Shown: one piece after another, positions 15,455 to 23,939 of the stretch
Layout: every line of letters starts with the position of its first letter
Numbering within the stretch: position 1 is the stretch's first letter
Assembly: GCA_903897855.1 (NCBI GenBank)
Contig: CAIUDH010000051.1
Location: 1-32,782, forward strand
Direction of reading: 5' to 3'
DNA: 32,782 nucleotides
Origin: an uncultured Bacteroidota bacterium
Lineage (GTDB): Bacteria; Bacteroidota; Bacteroidia; UKL13-3
Position numbers and translations under genes: made by a program
The notes under the pieces: generated by a model
What the model was told of the DNA's origin: nothing
What the model saw: the letters and a program-made list of their open reading frames with translations, nothing else
Databases searched by the model: none

Positions 15455-17302
15455 TTATTCTTTTATCAATCTGGATGTTGAAACATTACCATCAATGATT
15501 GATTGAACAACATAAATCCCTTTTGGAAGGCTCGCAATATCCAAAGTTAAAGACGATGCGTTTGGCATTGAGGTTAATACTTCCTGTCCTAAAACATTAA
15601 ACAATGAAACACGGGTAATGCTCTGGCTGGCTTCAATTGTTAAACTGGTGGTGGCTGGATTTGGATAAATTTTGGTTGCACCCTCCTCGGTAGTATTAAT
15701 ACCAATCGAGGATTTTCTAAAATATACATTATCTAAGTAAACTGTGCTAGTACCGGTAGGAACGCCAACTAAAATATATTGCGCTAAATGTGCTCTGGTT
15801 GTTAATCCTGTGAAATCAGAAAGTAGCAAATCGTAGCTATTCCAAGCTTTTAGAGTGGGTGCCGTAAGTGTTAACTCATGCTCTTTATCATCACCTCCTC
15901 CAAATGCAGCATCAGCTCCAAAATCAACCAACTTCACTTTAAAAGTGGTCATGTTAGGCGTCCAGGCATCAAGGTGTAACCATTTCATAGGTGTTGCATT
16001 GATTTGATTTGCACCAGTAGTTTCTATCCCTACAAAATCCAAAGAAGAGTATTTTTTAGTATCATTTCCTGCAATTTTTAAATCGGTGAGGGTAGCGGCT
16101 GACCAGCTTGTTCTCCATGTGTCAACAGTTTTATTGGTATATGCGTTACTAAACATTGAAATTACATCAGCCGCTGGCCAGGTAGGTGTTGGTGCTGCAA
16201 TCGTAGGGATATTGGGATCAACAAAAGGAACTTTATGGAAGTATACATTATCAATATATACAATACCCGAACCCGCTGGAGCACCAGAAAAAATCAACTG
16301 AGCGATATGGCCTTTTGTGGTTAAACCTGTAAAATCAGTCATCGGTATTTCGAAACCATTCCACGAATTTAGAGTGGGGGTAAATGAAAGTTCTTGTTCT
16401 TTATCATCTCCTCCTCCATAAGCTGCATCTGCGCCAAAATCAACTAATTTAATACGGAAAGTGGTCATATTTGAAGTCCAAGCATCCACATGAAAATAGA
16501 GCATAGCTGAAGCGTTGATCATGTTTGCTCCCACTGTTTCTATACCTACAAAATCCAAAGAGGAATATTTCTTGGTGTCATTTCCTACAATTTGCAAATC
16601 GGTTAAAGTCGCTGCCGACCAGCTTGTACGCCAGGTATCAACGGCTACATTGGTGTATGCGTTACTAAACATAGAAATTACATCGGCAGCTGGTTTGGTA
16701 GGGGTTGGAGCCGCTGTTGCTGGAGATGGAGGAGGCGTTGTTCCGGAAAATGAAATATTGTCCCAATAACAAACGTTGTCGGTTGTTCTTGCTTGGAAAT
16801 CAGGGAAAACAACAATTTGATCATTGGTCTCTCCGATTTTGCTTGAGAAATCGAAGGTGATTTCTTCCCACTGATTGATAACAGTATTTGGTTTTTTTAT
16901 TTCTCCTGTCGACCCTCCAGTAGAAGTAACCAACTTAATGCCTACGTCACTTATAACAGTTTTGTAAACCATAATTTTAATGGTAGAGTTTGATGCGGTA
17001 ATTGTCCAAGTTCCTATACCGGCGCCATGAAACGATTCCACCCCTGCCCATGGTTGACCTACAATCAGAGGAGTTAATTTTGCCACCGTGGCCGACGTGT
17101 TAATACCTCCCGAAACGGGGTTTGCAAGAATTTGCATCGGTGCACTGGTAGTTCCATTTTCGAAAGTAGTCCATGTCCATGTGGCCCCATTTCCGCCAGT
17201 TTCAAAGGTAATGGGTACGTTTTGTGAAAATCCCCAAAAGGAGAGAAGCATTAGAGCGAAAAGCATTTTTGCTTTTAAATGTGCTGTGTGTAAATGTGTC
17301 AT
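15455..17302 (-). CDS. T9SS-secreted multi-module carbohydrate-binding-like protein
   Basis: A 615-residue secreted protein. Order: signal peptide (about 1-27, ending WGFSQ), a first jelly-roll-like module (about 28-187), a Pro/Thr-rich linker, two near-identical modules (197-357 and 368-530) that share ADVISMFSNAYTN, WRTSWSAATLTDL, NDTKKYSSLDFVGIET and GADAA(Y/F)GGGDDKE, then a type A T9SS sorting domain (about 544-615: IYPNPATTSLTIEA ... LPKGIYVVQ). The repeated module resembles the CBM-like domains attached to Bacteroidota laminarinases. No catalytic domain was found, so it is probably a surface or released glucan-binding scaffold. It is the last gene of the cluster, 34 bases after the GH16-like gene. 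The ligand is inferred from the neighbours. Confidence 0.85.
   Translation of the reverse strand: MTHLHTAHLKAKMLFALMLLSFWGFSQNVPITFETGGNGATWTWTTFENGTTSAPMQILANPVSGGINTSATVAKLTPLIVGQPWAGVESFHGAGIGTWTITASNSTIKIMVYKTVISDVGIKLVTSTGGSTGEIKKPNTVINQWEEITFDFSSKIGETNDQIVVFPDFQARTTDNVCYWDNISFSGTTPPPSPATAAPTPTKPAADVISMFSNAYTNVAVDTWRTSWSAATLTDLQIVGNDTKKYSSLDFVGIETVGANMINASAMLYFHVDAWTSNMTTFRIKLVDFGADAAYGGGDDKEQELSFTPTLNSWNGFEIPMTDFTGLTTKGHIAQLIFSGAPAGSGIVYIDNVYFHKVPFVDPNIPTIAAPTPTWPAADVISMFSNAYTNKTVDTWRTSWSAATLTDLKIAGNDTKKYSSLDFVGIETTGANQINATPMKWLHLDAWTPNMTTFKVKLVDFGADAAFGGGDDKEHELTLTAPTLKAWNSYDLLLSDFTGLTTRAHLAQYILVGVPTGTSTVYLDNVYFRKSSIGINTTEEGATKIYPNPATTSLTIEASQSITRVSLFNVLGQEVLTSMPNASSLTLDIASLPKGIYVVQSIIDGNVSTSRLIKE
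15713..16714 (-). repeat. Tandem protein-module repeat inside the T9SS protein
   Basis: Two copies of a module of about 160 residues (DNA 16232-16714 and 15713-16201) are highly alike in protein and DNA, separated by a short Pro-rich linker (APTPT). The likeness points to a fairly recent internal duplication. Confidence 0.85.
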
Positions 17303-17336
17303 TTGTTGATTGATTTAAGATGATTGAATTAAAAAA

Positions 17337-18173
17337 TTATAGTGGAATGAATTTAAAGTTTTTAACGATGATTTCATGGTTTTTACCATTATTAGGAGCT
17401 ACCCCATTGAGGAGCCAAAAATTAAATCGCACATTGGTTGAATCGGAGGGTGCGGGCACAATGATGGGGTCGGAGGTGCGTGTGCCTTCAATTTTATTAC
17501 GTGAACGATTTGTATTATTAAAACTCCATTCTGAAGTCTTATTGGTTCCTGGGTACGTGTCCCCTTCATAACTCTCCCATGCAACACTGTCGGGCGTCCA
17601 ACGCATCATATACGTCATCGATTTACTAATATACTTGCTGGCAATGGGTGGCTTTCTGCTTCTTTCCTGATAAGGAGTAGGGTTACTAAACCAAACGGGT
17701 TGAACGCTATAAGTTACCAAGAGAGAATCACTGGCAACATCCCATTTCGAAAACTCTACATCAATTTCGCTATTGGCTTGTTTCTGAAATGAGTAATTAT
17801 CCCAGGTGAAAAAACCAAAGATCACTTTCTGATCAAAATTTCTGATATCACTCTCACAAGTGAAAATATAGGTGCCGTACTTAAACTCCCTAGAGCTTAT
17901 GATTTCGCTACAATACCATAAATTGTTTTTTTGAGTGATTTTTAAATGCAATCTGTCTAGACTATCAACCCATGCATTTTCCTTTGTCCCCAAAAACCGA
18001 TTCGGCCCGGGTCCTACCGGGTCAGCATTATCCTTGTAGTTCCAATAATACCCTGAGAAAAAAAGATCTCCTTTCTCTGGTAGATTCAGATCGGGAGGTG
18101 GCGATTGCTTACAAGAGTAAATCATGCATAACAATCCGGCAAACAGAATAAAGAACAACTTGTTAATTGACAT
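17337..18173 (-). CDS. GH16-like glycoside hydrolase, lipoprotein
   Basis: A 278-residue predicted lipoprotein, lipobox MIYSC with Cys21. The catalytic signature of family GH16 is visible as EIDVE (136-140: nucleophile Glu136, Asp138, acid/base Glu140), within ANSEIDVEFSKWD. Before it lie the typical sandwich strands (HLKIT, SSREFKYGTYIFTCES). The motif lacks the extra residue (ExDxxE) of laminarinase-type GH16, so it is closer to lichenase/xyloglucanase-type active sites; the true substrate is open. The frame opens at 18209, but the ATG at 18173 gives a clean signal peptide and only an 11-base overlap with the GH3 gene. It would act on beta-glucan at the cell surface or in the periplasm. The C-terminal part shows no other domain. 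Confidence 0.78.
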   Translation of the reverse strand: MSINKLFFILFAGLLCMIYSCKQSPPPDLNLPEKGDLFFSGYYWNYKDNADPVGPGPNRFLGTKENAWVDSLDRLHLKITQKNNLWYCSEIISSREFKYGTYIFTCESDIRNFDQKVIFGFFTWDNYSFQKQANSEIDVEFSKWDVASDSLLVTYSVQPVWFSNPTPYQERSRKPPIASKYISKSMTYMMRWTPDSVAWESYEGDTYPGTNKTSEWSFNNTNRSRNKIEGTRTSDPIIVPAPSDSTNVRFNFWLLNGVAPNNGKNHEIIVKNFKFIPL

Positions 18174-20412
18174 ACAATGATTTTTTTTGACTGTTAATAA
18201 TAATCTCAAACTCCCCCTTTTCTGTAACTCTTTTTAGCTCTTTATTAATAAAAGATAAATCGTTCTTGTGTATACAAAAACTCACTTCGGTAGTTTGCAT
18301 AGGGTTCAAACTAATTTTTCTAAATCCCAAGAGTTTCTTTACAGCGGGCGTTATCGAAGCAACCATATCATGGTAGTAAACCTGCACTACTTCCTGTCCT
18401 TTTATTTTACCTGTATTGGTTACGTTTACTTTTATAATAACAGAATCATCATTCTGCATGGTCGTGTTTGAAATCGAGAATTCGGAATACGTAAAATTAG
18501 TATAGCTTAATCCTACTCCAAAATCAAATTGGGGTTGATAGGCCTTCATCGAAAAATCAACCGCTAAATCTTCGGAGCCTTTATGATCATAATGGATAAA
18601 CGCATTCGCGTTAGATGGATAGGTAAAAGGAATTTTGCCACTAGGGTTTACAATTCCAAACAAAACATCGGAGATCGCTCTGCCCCCTTCATCGCCGGGT
18701 AAGTAGGCATACAATATTCCATCCACCTTTGATTCCAGGTTTTGAATAATTCTAGGTCTGTTAAAACAACACACCAAGATGATTGGTTTTTTTGTTTCAC
18801 TTAATCTTAACACTAACTTTTGTTGTGCTTCCGTCAAATATAAGTTGTCAATATTGCCTGGCATTTCTGTACTTGGCGTTTCGCCTAAACAGATAACAAT
18901 TTTATCGGCCAGTTTTGCTTTTTCAAAACACTTTTCAATATCAAGAATACTATCAACAGTGCAGCCAGGGGCATAGGTTACACTCACCGAGTTTTTTTGC
19001 ATAGCACTAAGAATGGTAAACTTTTGGGGCGTGTTAAAAGTAGTGTCAACTCCCTGCCAGGTATGAGTCCAAGCGCCATTGAGTAAGTTTAAACTCTTCG
19101 CCGCAGGACCGCATATAAATATTTTCTCTTTTTCTTGACCGAGTGGTAAAACATGATTCTTGTTCTTCAGTAATGTCATGCTCTCGGCTGCTACCTGATA
19201 ACTAACTTCGGCATGCTGCTTTGAACCAAACAGTGGATACTGATTGGGGGCGAACATCGTTTGGGTAAATAACCCAAGATCTAATTTCAACTGTAGAATT
19301 CTTCTAACCGACTCATTAATCCTTTCTTCCGAGATCAACCCTTCCTTTACCAACTCCACTAAGAGCGTTGTAAATTCAAAGTCGTTAGGCGTCATACTCA
19401 TATCGATACCAGCCAGGATAGCCATTTTTACTGCCTCTTTTTTATTTTCGGCAACATGATGTATAGAAACTAGTTTATAAATATCCTCCCAGTCGGTGAC
19501 CGCAACACCTTTAAATCCAAGCTCCTCTCTTAAAAGTTTGGTGAGTAGGTCATAATTAATATGAACCGGAGTGCCATTTATTTCTCCCGAATTAATCATT
19601 ACCGTTTTAGCTCCTTGTTTTATAGCTTCCTCAAATGAGGGTAGAAAATATTCTCGCAACTCCCTTTCTGAAATCCATGCAGGGGTTCTGTCCTTACCAC
19701 TTAAAGGCATGCTATATCCAAGAAAATGTTTCATGCAGGCTGCCACCTGATAAGGAGAGTTTACACTATCGCCTTCGAGTCCACGAATAGCTGCCTTCGC
19801 CATGTTTTTCGATAGCAATACATCTTCACCGAAAGTTTCAAAAAACCTCGACCATAATGGTTGTCTGCCCAAATCAAGAACAGGCGAAAAATTCCATGGT
19901 AAACCACTGGCCCTTGTTTCGTATGCTGTGATTTTATATGCTTTTTCTACCAGTGAAGGATTCCAAGTTGCCGCCTGACCAATTTCCTGGGGAAAGAGTG
20001 TTGCACCCATCGTATAATTGGCACCATGTATAGCATCTATTCCATACACGATTGGAATATTTAAACGACTGCTCCTTTTATTCTCAGCATGAATTTGACC
20101 TAAAATTAAACGCCAGTTTTCCATGGAGATGGTACCACTACCACAACCCACATTAAGTATAGAACCAATATGATATTTTAAAATAGCATTCTTTAATTTA
20201 TCGTTATCAATAACCTGAGGGTTTTTAAGCTTACAGATGTCCCCTTGAGCCACAACGCCTAAATCAATCTGGGTCATCTGACCCACCTTTTCTTCAATGC
20301 TCATGATTCCAATCAAGGAGTCAATATTCACTTTCACCATTTTCGATTGCGAGAAAGTGGTAATACTTGAAACAAAGCATATAAAAAAAACAAAAAACTT
20401 GGCTCTCATCAT
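18163..20412 (-). CDS. GH3 beta-glucosidase
   Basis: A 749-residue family 3 glycosidase with a signal peptide (cleavage about FSQ22), so periplasmic or outer-membrane bound. It would remove glucose from the non-reducing end of oligosaccharides. Seen: the substrate-site pair KH (Lys228, His229 in ACMKHFLGY), the nucleophile Asp307 in GFKGVAVTDWEDI, the second alpha/beta domain with RPRIIQNLESKVDGILYAYLPG and GRAISDVLFG, and a C-terminal fibronectin III-like domain (FDFGVGLSYTNFTYS ... QVYYHDMVASITPAVKKLLGF). The start overlaps the stop of the upstream lipoprotein by 4 bases (ATGA), a sign of translational coupling. BglX-like in layout; linkage preference unknown. Confidence 0.93.
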   Translation of the reverse strand: MMRAKFFVFFICFVSSITTFSQSKMVKVNIDSLIGIMSIEEKVGQMTQIDLGVVAQGDICKLKNPQVIDNDKLKNAILKYHIGSILNVGCGSGTISMENWRLILGQIHAENKRSSRLNIPIVYGIDAIHGANYTMGATLFPQEIGQAATWNPSLVEKAYKITAYETRASGLPWNFSPVLDLGRQPLWSRFFETFGEDVLLSKNMAKAAIRGLEGDSVNSPYQVAACMKHFLGYSMPLSGKDRTPAWISERELREYFLPSFEEAIKQGAKTVMINSGEINGTPVHINYDLLTKLLREELGFKGVAVTDWEDIYKLVSIHHVAENKKEAVKMAILAGIDMSMTPNDFEFTTLLVELVKEGLISEERINESVRRILQLKLDLGLFTQTMFAPNQYPLFGSKQHAEVSYQVAAESMTLLKNKNHVLPLGQEKEKIFICGPAAKSLNLLNGAWTHTWQGVDTTFNTPQKFTILSAMQKNSVSVTYAPGCTVDSILDIEKCFEKAKLADKIVICLGETPSTEMPGNIDNLYLTEAQQKLVLRLSETKKPIILVCCFNRPRIIQNLESKVDGILYAYLPGDEGGRAISDVLFGIVNPSGKIPFTYPSNANAFIHYDHKGSEDLAVDFSMKAYQPQFDFGVGLSYTNFTYSEFSISNTTMQNDDSVIIKVNVTNTGKIKGQEVVQVYYHDMVASITPAVKKLLGFRKISLNPMQTTEVSFCIHKNDLSFINKELKRVTEKGEFEIIINSQKKSLYVN

Positions 20413-21056
20413 TTCTGCAATTTTATGAATTTGATATTGTCTAGATAAATGTTTCCATCACCTTCGAGTTGTATAATAAATTGTTTTACTTTCTCCAAAT
20501 CGAACTCGGGTGACTTAAAGTTAAATTTAGATAAGGGTATCGTTACGCTGGTCCAACTTGAATCGTTAAATTCACCTGACGCCAGCTCCATCCTAAAGCC
20601 ATAGTACGTTTGTATACCAGAATAATCTTCAAGTGCGAAGGCAACAGGTAAGTTTTTAAACGAACCATGCACCGATTTCACCTGCATTTGTATGGCAGCG
20701 GTTGTACTTAAATCAAGAATATCCTTGGCCATCCAATTGTTCCAACCAAAGCCTATTCCAATCCAGTTGCAACCTCCGGCTATCTTATCCCATTTAACAT
20801 TTAGCGCACTGCTGCCTGAAAAAACATTTCTCTTTTCAGTCTTAAGCTCAACACACTGCTTCTCCGGCGATACCCAAATACTCTTATCGTAATCATCATA
20901 AAAAATATTCACGGCTTTAAATCCATCAAGTTCATTGGTATCCAAAAGAACGGCTTGATCATACAAATCTTTCTCCTGCACCGTTACCCATGATTTACAA
21001 GAAACAAGAACGCATAAACAAATAATTACTAACGCCAATGATTGTACTGATTTCAT
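20409..21056 (-). CDS. Lipoprotein with a carbohydrate-binding-like jelly-roll
   Basis: A 215-residue predicted lipoprotein, lipobox VLVSC with Cys20. The mature part looks like a single galactose-binding/CBM-type beta-sandwich: GFKAVNIFYDDYDKSIWVSP, SGSSALNVKWDKIAGGCNW, WTSVTIPLSKFNFKS and a closing NIYLDNIKFIKL, the strand that ends many such modules and that is also seen as VYIDNVYFHK in the T9SS protein of this cluster. No catalytic residues are apparent. It is coupled to both neighbours: its start overlaps the previous stop by one base (TAATG) and its stop overlaps the GH3 start by four. Probably a glycan-binding surface or periplasmic protein. Confidence 0.75.
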   Translation of the reverse strand: MKSVQSLALVIICLCVLVSCKSWVTVQEKDLYDQAVLLDTNELDGFKAVNIFYDDYDKSIWVSPEKQCVELKTEKRNVFSGSSALNVKWDKIAGGCNWIGIGFGWNNWMAKDILDLSTTAAIQMQVKSVHGSFKNLPVAFALEDYSGIQTYYGFRMELASGEFNDSSWTSVTIPLSKFNFKSPEFDLEKVKQFIIQLEGDGNIYLDNIKFIKLQK

Positions 21057-22060
21057 TATGGTTCGAGTGGTTTATTGGTTGTAAACATGACCAGATCCAA
21101 CTTACAGCTTGCAAATCCGTTCGCCGGATTGGCCAGATGTAACATTGAAATTTTGCCTAATTTATTAGGGTTATGTAATGCGTTTCCTTTTGCAACAGCA
21201 GGAACGCCATTCACCAATGTCACAATATCGGTATATCTAACACTTACTAATTTCCAACCATCCCAATCCACCTTGATTTCGTAATCGTATTCGTCTTCAT
21301 TATTGGCATTAAAGGTTCCATCACCATTTTCATCTTCTTTAAACTGAAACAAAACAATGGATGGATTGGTGTTGGGTACACCATAAATCAAACAATTAAA
21401 ATACTCCGCATCGGCGTTACTTGATAATGGAAAGGTTACATTAGCCCCATAAGCCGTGGCGGGGAAATCGATGAGTCCAATTAGATAATCCCAGTTTACC
21501 GTACCTGCCATATTTAAGTATTTCTTACCTTCAGGTGCGAATGAATCTGTTTTAACCTGAAAATCCATATTTGCCCCCGACTGAACAAATTTGGTCCATT
21601 TCGTATTGAGACCACTTTCAAAATCGGCAATCAAAAAACCGTCTATCTTTTTCGGTTGAATAATTTTTATATTCACCGAAAACGAATCTAAAACATCTTT
21701 GATTTTTAACTTTGCGGTACAATTCTCGATGGCAAAAAGTGGAAATATAGAAGTGCTTCCATTCCATTGCCCATTCACTACCGAAATGGTACGCCCTTCT
21801 CCTTTAATTATTTTTGATGCCTTACTGGTTGAACCCGTAACGGTAATGGTCCAGGATACAACTTTATTAAAGGCGGCCGAAAATGTTACCAATTCCCCGG
21901 AATTAAAATTAACACTGTCTTTATTTGCTTTGAAATTTTCAAGAACCTTAAAATCGCTAAATATTTCAGCAATGCTTGGTCCATCAAAAGTACTTTTGTC
22001 TTTCCTGCAGGAAATAAAAAAGAAAATTGGAGCGAGGAGAAGAAGAATGGTCTTTCTCAT
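21056..22060 (-). CDS. Surface-glycan-binding-like lipoprotein
   Basis: A 334-residue predicted lipoprotein, lipobox FFISC with Cys18. The N-terminal third (VVSWTITVTGSTSKASKIIKG, VNGQWNGSTSIFPLF, CTAKLKIKDVLDSFSVNIKI) resembles the PKD-like/Ig modules of Bacteroidota glycan-binding lipoproteins. The C-terminal part (DGFLIADFESGLNTKWTKF ... YDYEIKVDWDGWKLVSVRY ... CKLDLVMFTTN) looks like a jelly-roll binding module with an acidic segment DENGDGTFNANNEDE that may hold calcium. It occupies the place a surface glycan-binding protein has in a classical polysaccharide utilization locus. It starts 2 bases after the upstream barrel gene. Not recognised as a named family. Confidence 0.7.
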   Translation of the reverse strand: MRKTILLLLAPIFFFISCRKDKSTFDGPSIAEIFSDFKVLENFKANKDSVNFNSGELVTFSAAFNKVVSWTITVTGSTSKASKIIKGEGRTISVVNGQWNGSTSIFPLFAIENCTAKLKIKDVLDSFSVNIKIIQPKKIDGFLIADFESGLNTKWTKFVQSGANMDFQVKTDSFAPEGKKYLNMAGTVNWDYLIGLIDFPATAYGANVTFPLSSNADAEYFNCLIYGVPNTNPSIVLFQFKEDENGDGTFNANNEDEYDYEIKVDWDGWKLVSVRYTDIVTLVNGVPAVAKGNALHNPNKLGKISMLHLANPANGFASCKLDLVMFTTNKPLEP

Positions 22061-22062
22061 AT

Positions 22063-23778
22063 TTATAATGTTATGTTATATATTATTCCAAATTGGTTCA
22101 TTGTAAAATCGGCATTTTTCTTCAACTTATCTTGATAACTTGACTGTTGATAGAGCGCACATAAATAAGCCTTCTCACTAAAATTATAACGAATGCCCAA
22201 AGCTTTAATTTCTTGGTTTAAATCATAATGATTTAGGTTGAAGTAAGTAACTTCTCCATATGAATTTCTATCAGCACTAAAATCATACCCTCTTGTGCTC
22301 TGGCTAATGAATCCTGCTAAGAGTTCAAAATTCGTAAATAGTTCCCAGCGTAAACCAGCATTAAGATGCATCATTTTTAGATCCACTTTCTCTATCACCT
22401 CGTTAGAGGTTCTCTTACTCGATTGTGAGTTCACGCCCAATTGAAACGCTATTGTTTTTTTGTAATGAAAGAACGAGTTAATAGGGATATTCGAAAACAC
22501 TTTCACTATAGAAAAATGTTTATACTCTTTTGAACCCTGTCCTCTAATTTCGGAAAGATTAAAATATTCGGCATGAACAGCCAATAATTTCTTACTCAGG
22601 TATTGTAATTTAGCATATGCTCCAACCCTATTAAATGTTGCCATCCCATAAGGTAAGACATAATTAAAAGCCGGGTTCTCGCTTGCCAAAGCGCTGCTTA
22701 TGGTGTGATTGTATATGTTCTCATTGCTTATGATATCAAATAATGTAATCGGCCGTATTTGTTGGCTATTGGTATATCTGTTAAAATATACTGGAGGTGC
22801 ATTGTAATTCACATCCTTGCTTTGAGAGCCAATGCTCCTGAAGTCGGGGCCAACATTTAAATACCCTAGAGTGGCTTTCAAGTTTAACTTAGAAACACTT
22901 AGTTGAGTAAATATGTTTATAAAATAATCATTGAGTTTGGGGGCCAGGGTATCGGCCGTATATAGGTATTTGCTGGTGCCATATTCGCCATTGAAAGAAA
23001 GTGTGTTTTTACCAACGGCAGTGATATATTTCCAGTCTACTGTATGAATCACATTCTTGAAAACATTACTATCGATAATCGTACCCTTCACATCAAAAAC
23101 CGAATTCCCATTATAACTCATGCTGAATTTATTGCTTTGGATTAGTTGAATACTTATTCCGCCCATCAATCGGTCAGGGATGGTAGAAAAATTCGTAGCG
23201 TTGAGTCGCGTGATAAAGGCATTAAAATTCGCCTCCTTAACATATTTCGAAAAGGTGAATCCAAAGTCGACATTCGCTCCTTGCATGCGCCAACTATGGT
23301 TATCAAGATAGAACTTCTCATCGTTTACAATATTCCGTTGCAGGCTAAAAATAGAAGGTAAAGAATCAATTTGATCTGCATGATGATTGAATAAGGTAAA
23401 TGGTGTTTGTTTAAGGTTGATGTCACCTATCTGATACCTCACAGCATTTGCAACCACCCCTTTTACCCAAAGCTGTCTGACATCAAAACTGACACCGGAA
23501 CCCCAAAATCCTCCAAAATTATTCTTAATTCGAAACATCCCCATGATTTCCGTGTGCTTGTTCGGTTTGATGTTCACCCCTAAATCTATTAACGCATAAC
23601 CGCCGGAATTTCGCTTTGCGGTAGTGCTGTCGGGCAAAGAATCTCTCACAATAAGTGTATTGTTGTTCAAGGTAGATAGTGCGCCACCTACAAAACTTAC
23701 TTTACGCTCTTTTTGCGCATTCAAACCTGCGGTTCCAAGAAGCACTACGGCGAAAAATAATATTATTCTTTGATACAT
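22063..23778 (-). CDS. Outer-membrane beta-barrel protein (porin-like)
   Basis: A 571-residue protein with a signal peptide (cut near LNAQ22) and a long run of amphipathic strands separated by Asn/Gly/Asp turns. There is no plug domain or TonB box, so it is a porin-like barrel and not a SusC-type receptor. Segments such as IKPNKHTEIMGMFRIKNN and LNAGLRWELFTNFELLAGF show the alternating pattern. The last residues (FGIIYNITL) do not end in Phe or Trp, which is unusual for a BAM substrate. It is followed after 2 bases by the glycan-binding-like lipoprotein, and a 161-base gap separates it from the other barrel upstream. Role in oligosaccharide passage is inferred from the cluster. Confidence 0.72.
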   Translation of the reverse strand: MYQRIILFFAVVLLGTAGLNAQKERKVSFVGGALSTLNNNTLIVRDSLPDSTTAKRNSGGYALIDLGVNIKPNKHTEIMGMFRIKNNFGGFWGSGVSFDVRQLWVKGVVANAVRYQIGDINLKQTPFTLFNHHADQIDSLPSIFSLQRNIVNDEKFYLDNHSWRMQGANVDFGFTFSKYVKEANFNAFITRLNATNFSTIPDRLMGGISIQLIQSNKFSMSYNGNSVFDVKGTIIDSNVFKNVIHTVDWKYITAVGKNTLSFNGEYGTSKYLYTADTLAPKLNDYFINIFTQLSVSKLNLKATLGYLNVGPDFRSIGSQSKDVNYNAPPVYFNRYTNSQQIRPITLFDIISNENIYNHTISSALASENPAFNYVLPYGMATFNRVGAYAKLQYLSKKLLAVHAEYFNLSEIRGQGSKEYKHFSIVKVFSNIPINSFFHYKKTIAFQLGVNSQSSKRTSNEVIEKVDLKMMHLNAGLRWELFTNFELLAGFISQSTRGYDFSADRNSYGEVTYFNLNHYDLNQEIKALGIRYNFSEKAYLCALYQQSSYQDKLKKNADFTMNQFGIIYNITL

Positions 23779-23833
23779 TTTATGACTGTAAATTTGTAAA
23801 CTATAATCTCTTTTTAATATTTCAAACCCATTT

Positions 23834-23867
23834 AAAGGGTCCTCTCATACTTTCTGGACCACCCTTT
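23834..23867 (-). other. Imperfect hairpin in the gap between the two barrel genes
   Basis: The 161-base gap (23779-23939) holds AAAGGG-TCC (23834-23842) facing GGA-CCA-CCCTTT (23856-23867): nine pairs with a three-base bulge and a 13-base loop. There is no U-tract on the minus strand, so it is more likely an RNA-processing or stability element than a terminator. No clear promoter was seen in the gap. Confidence 0.4.
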
Positions 23868-23939
23868 GAAAGGACATGTTCCCTCAGCTTTTTTAATTTA
23901 TTAACCATTCCAGCTTTCGCGTTAGATGCAACTAAAAAG

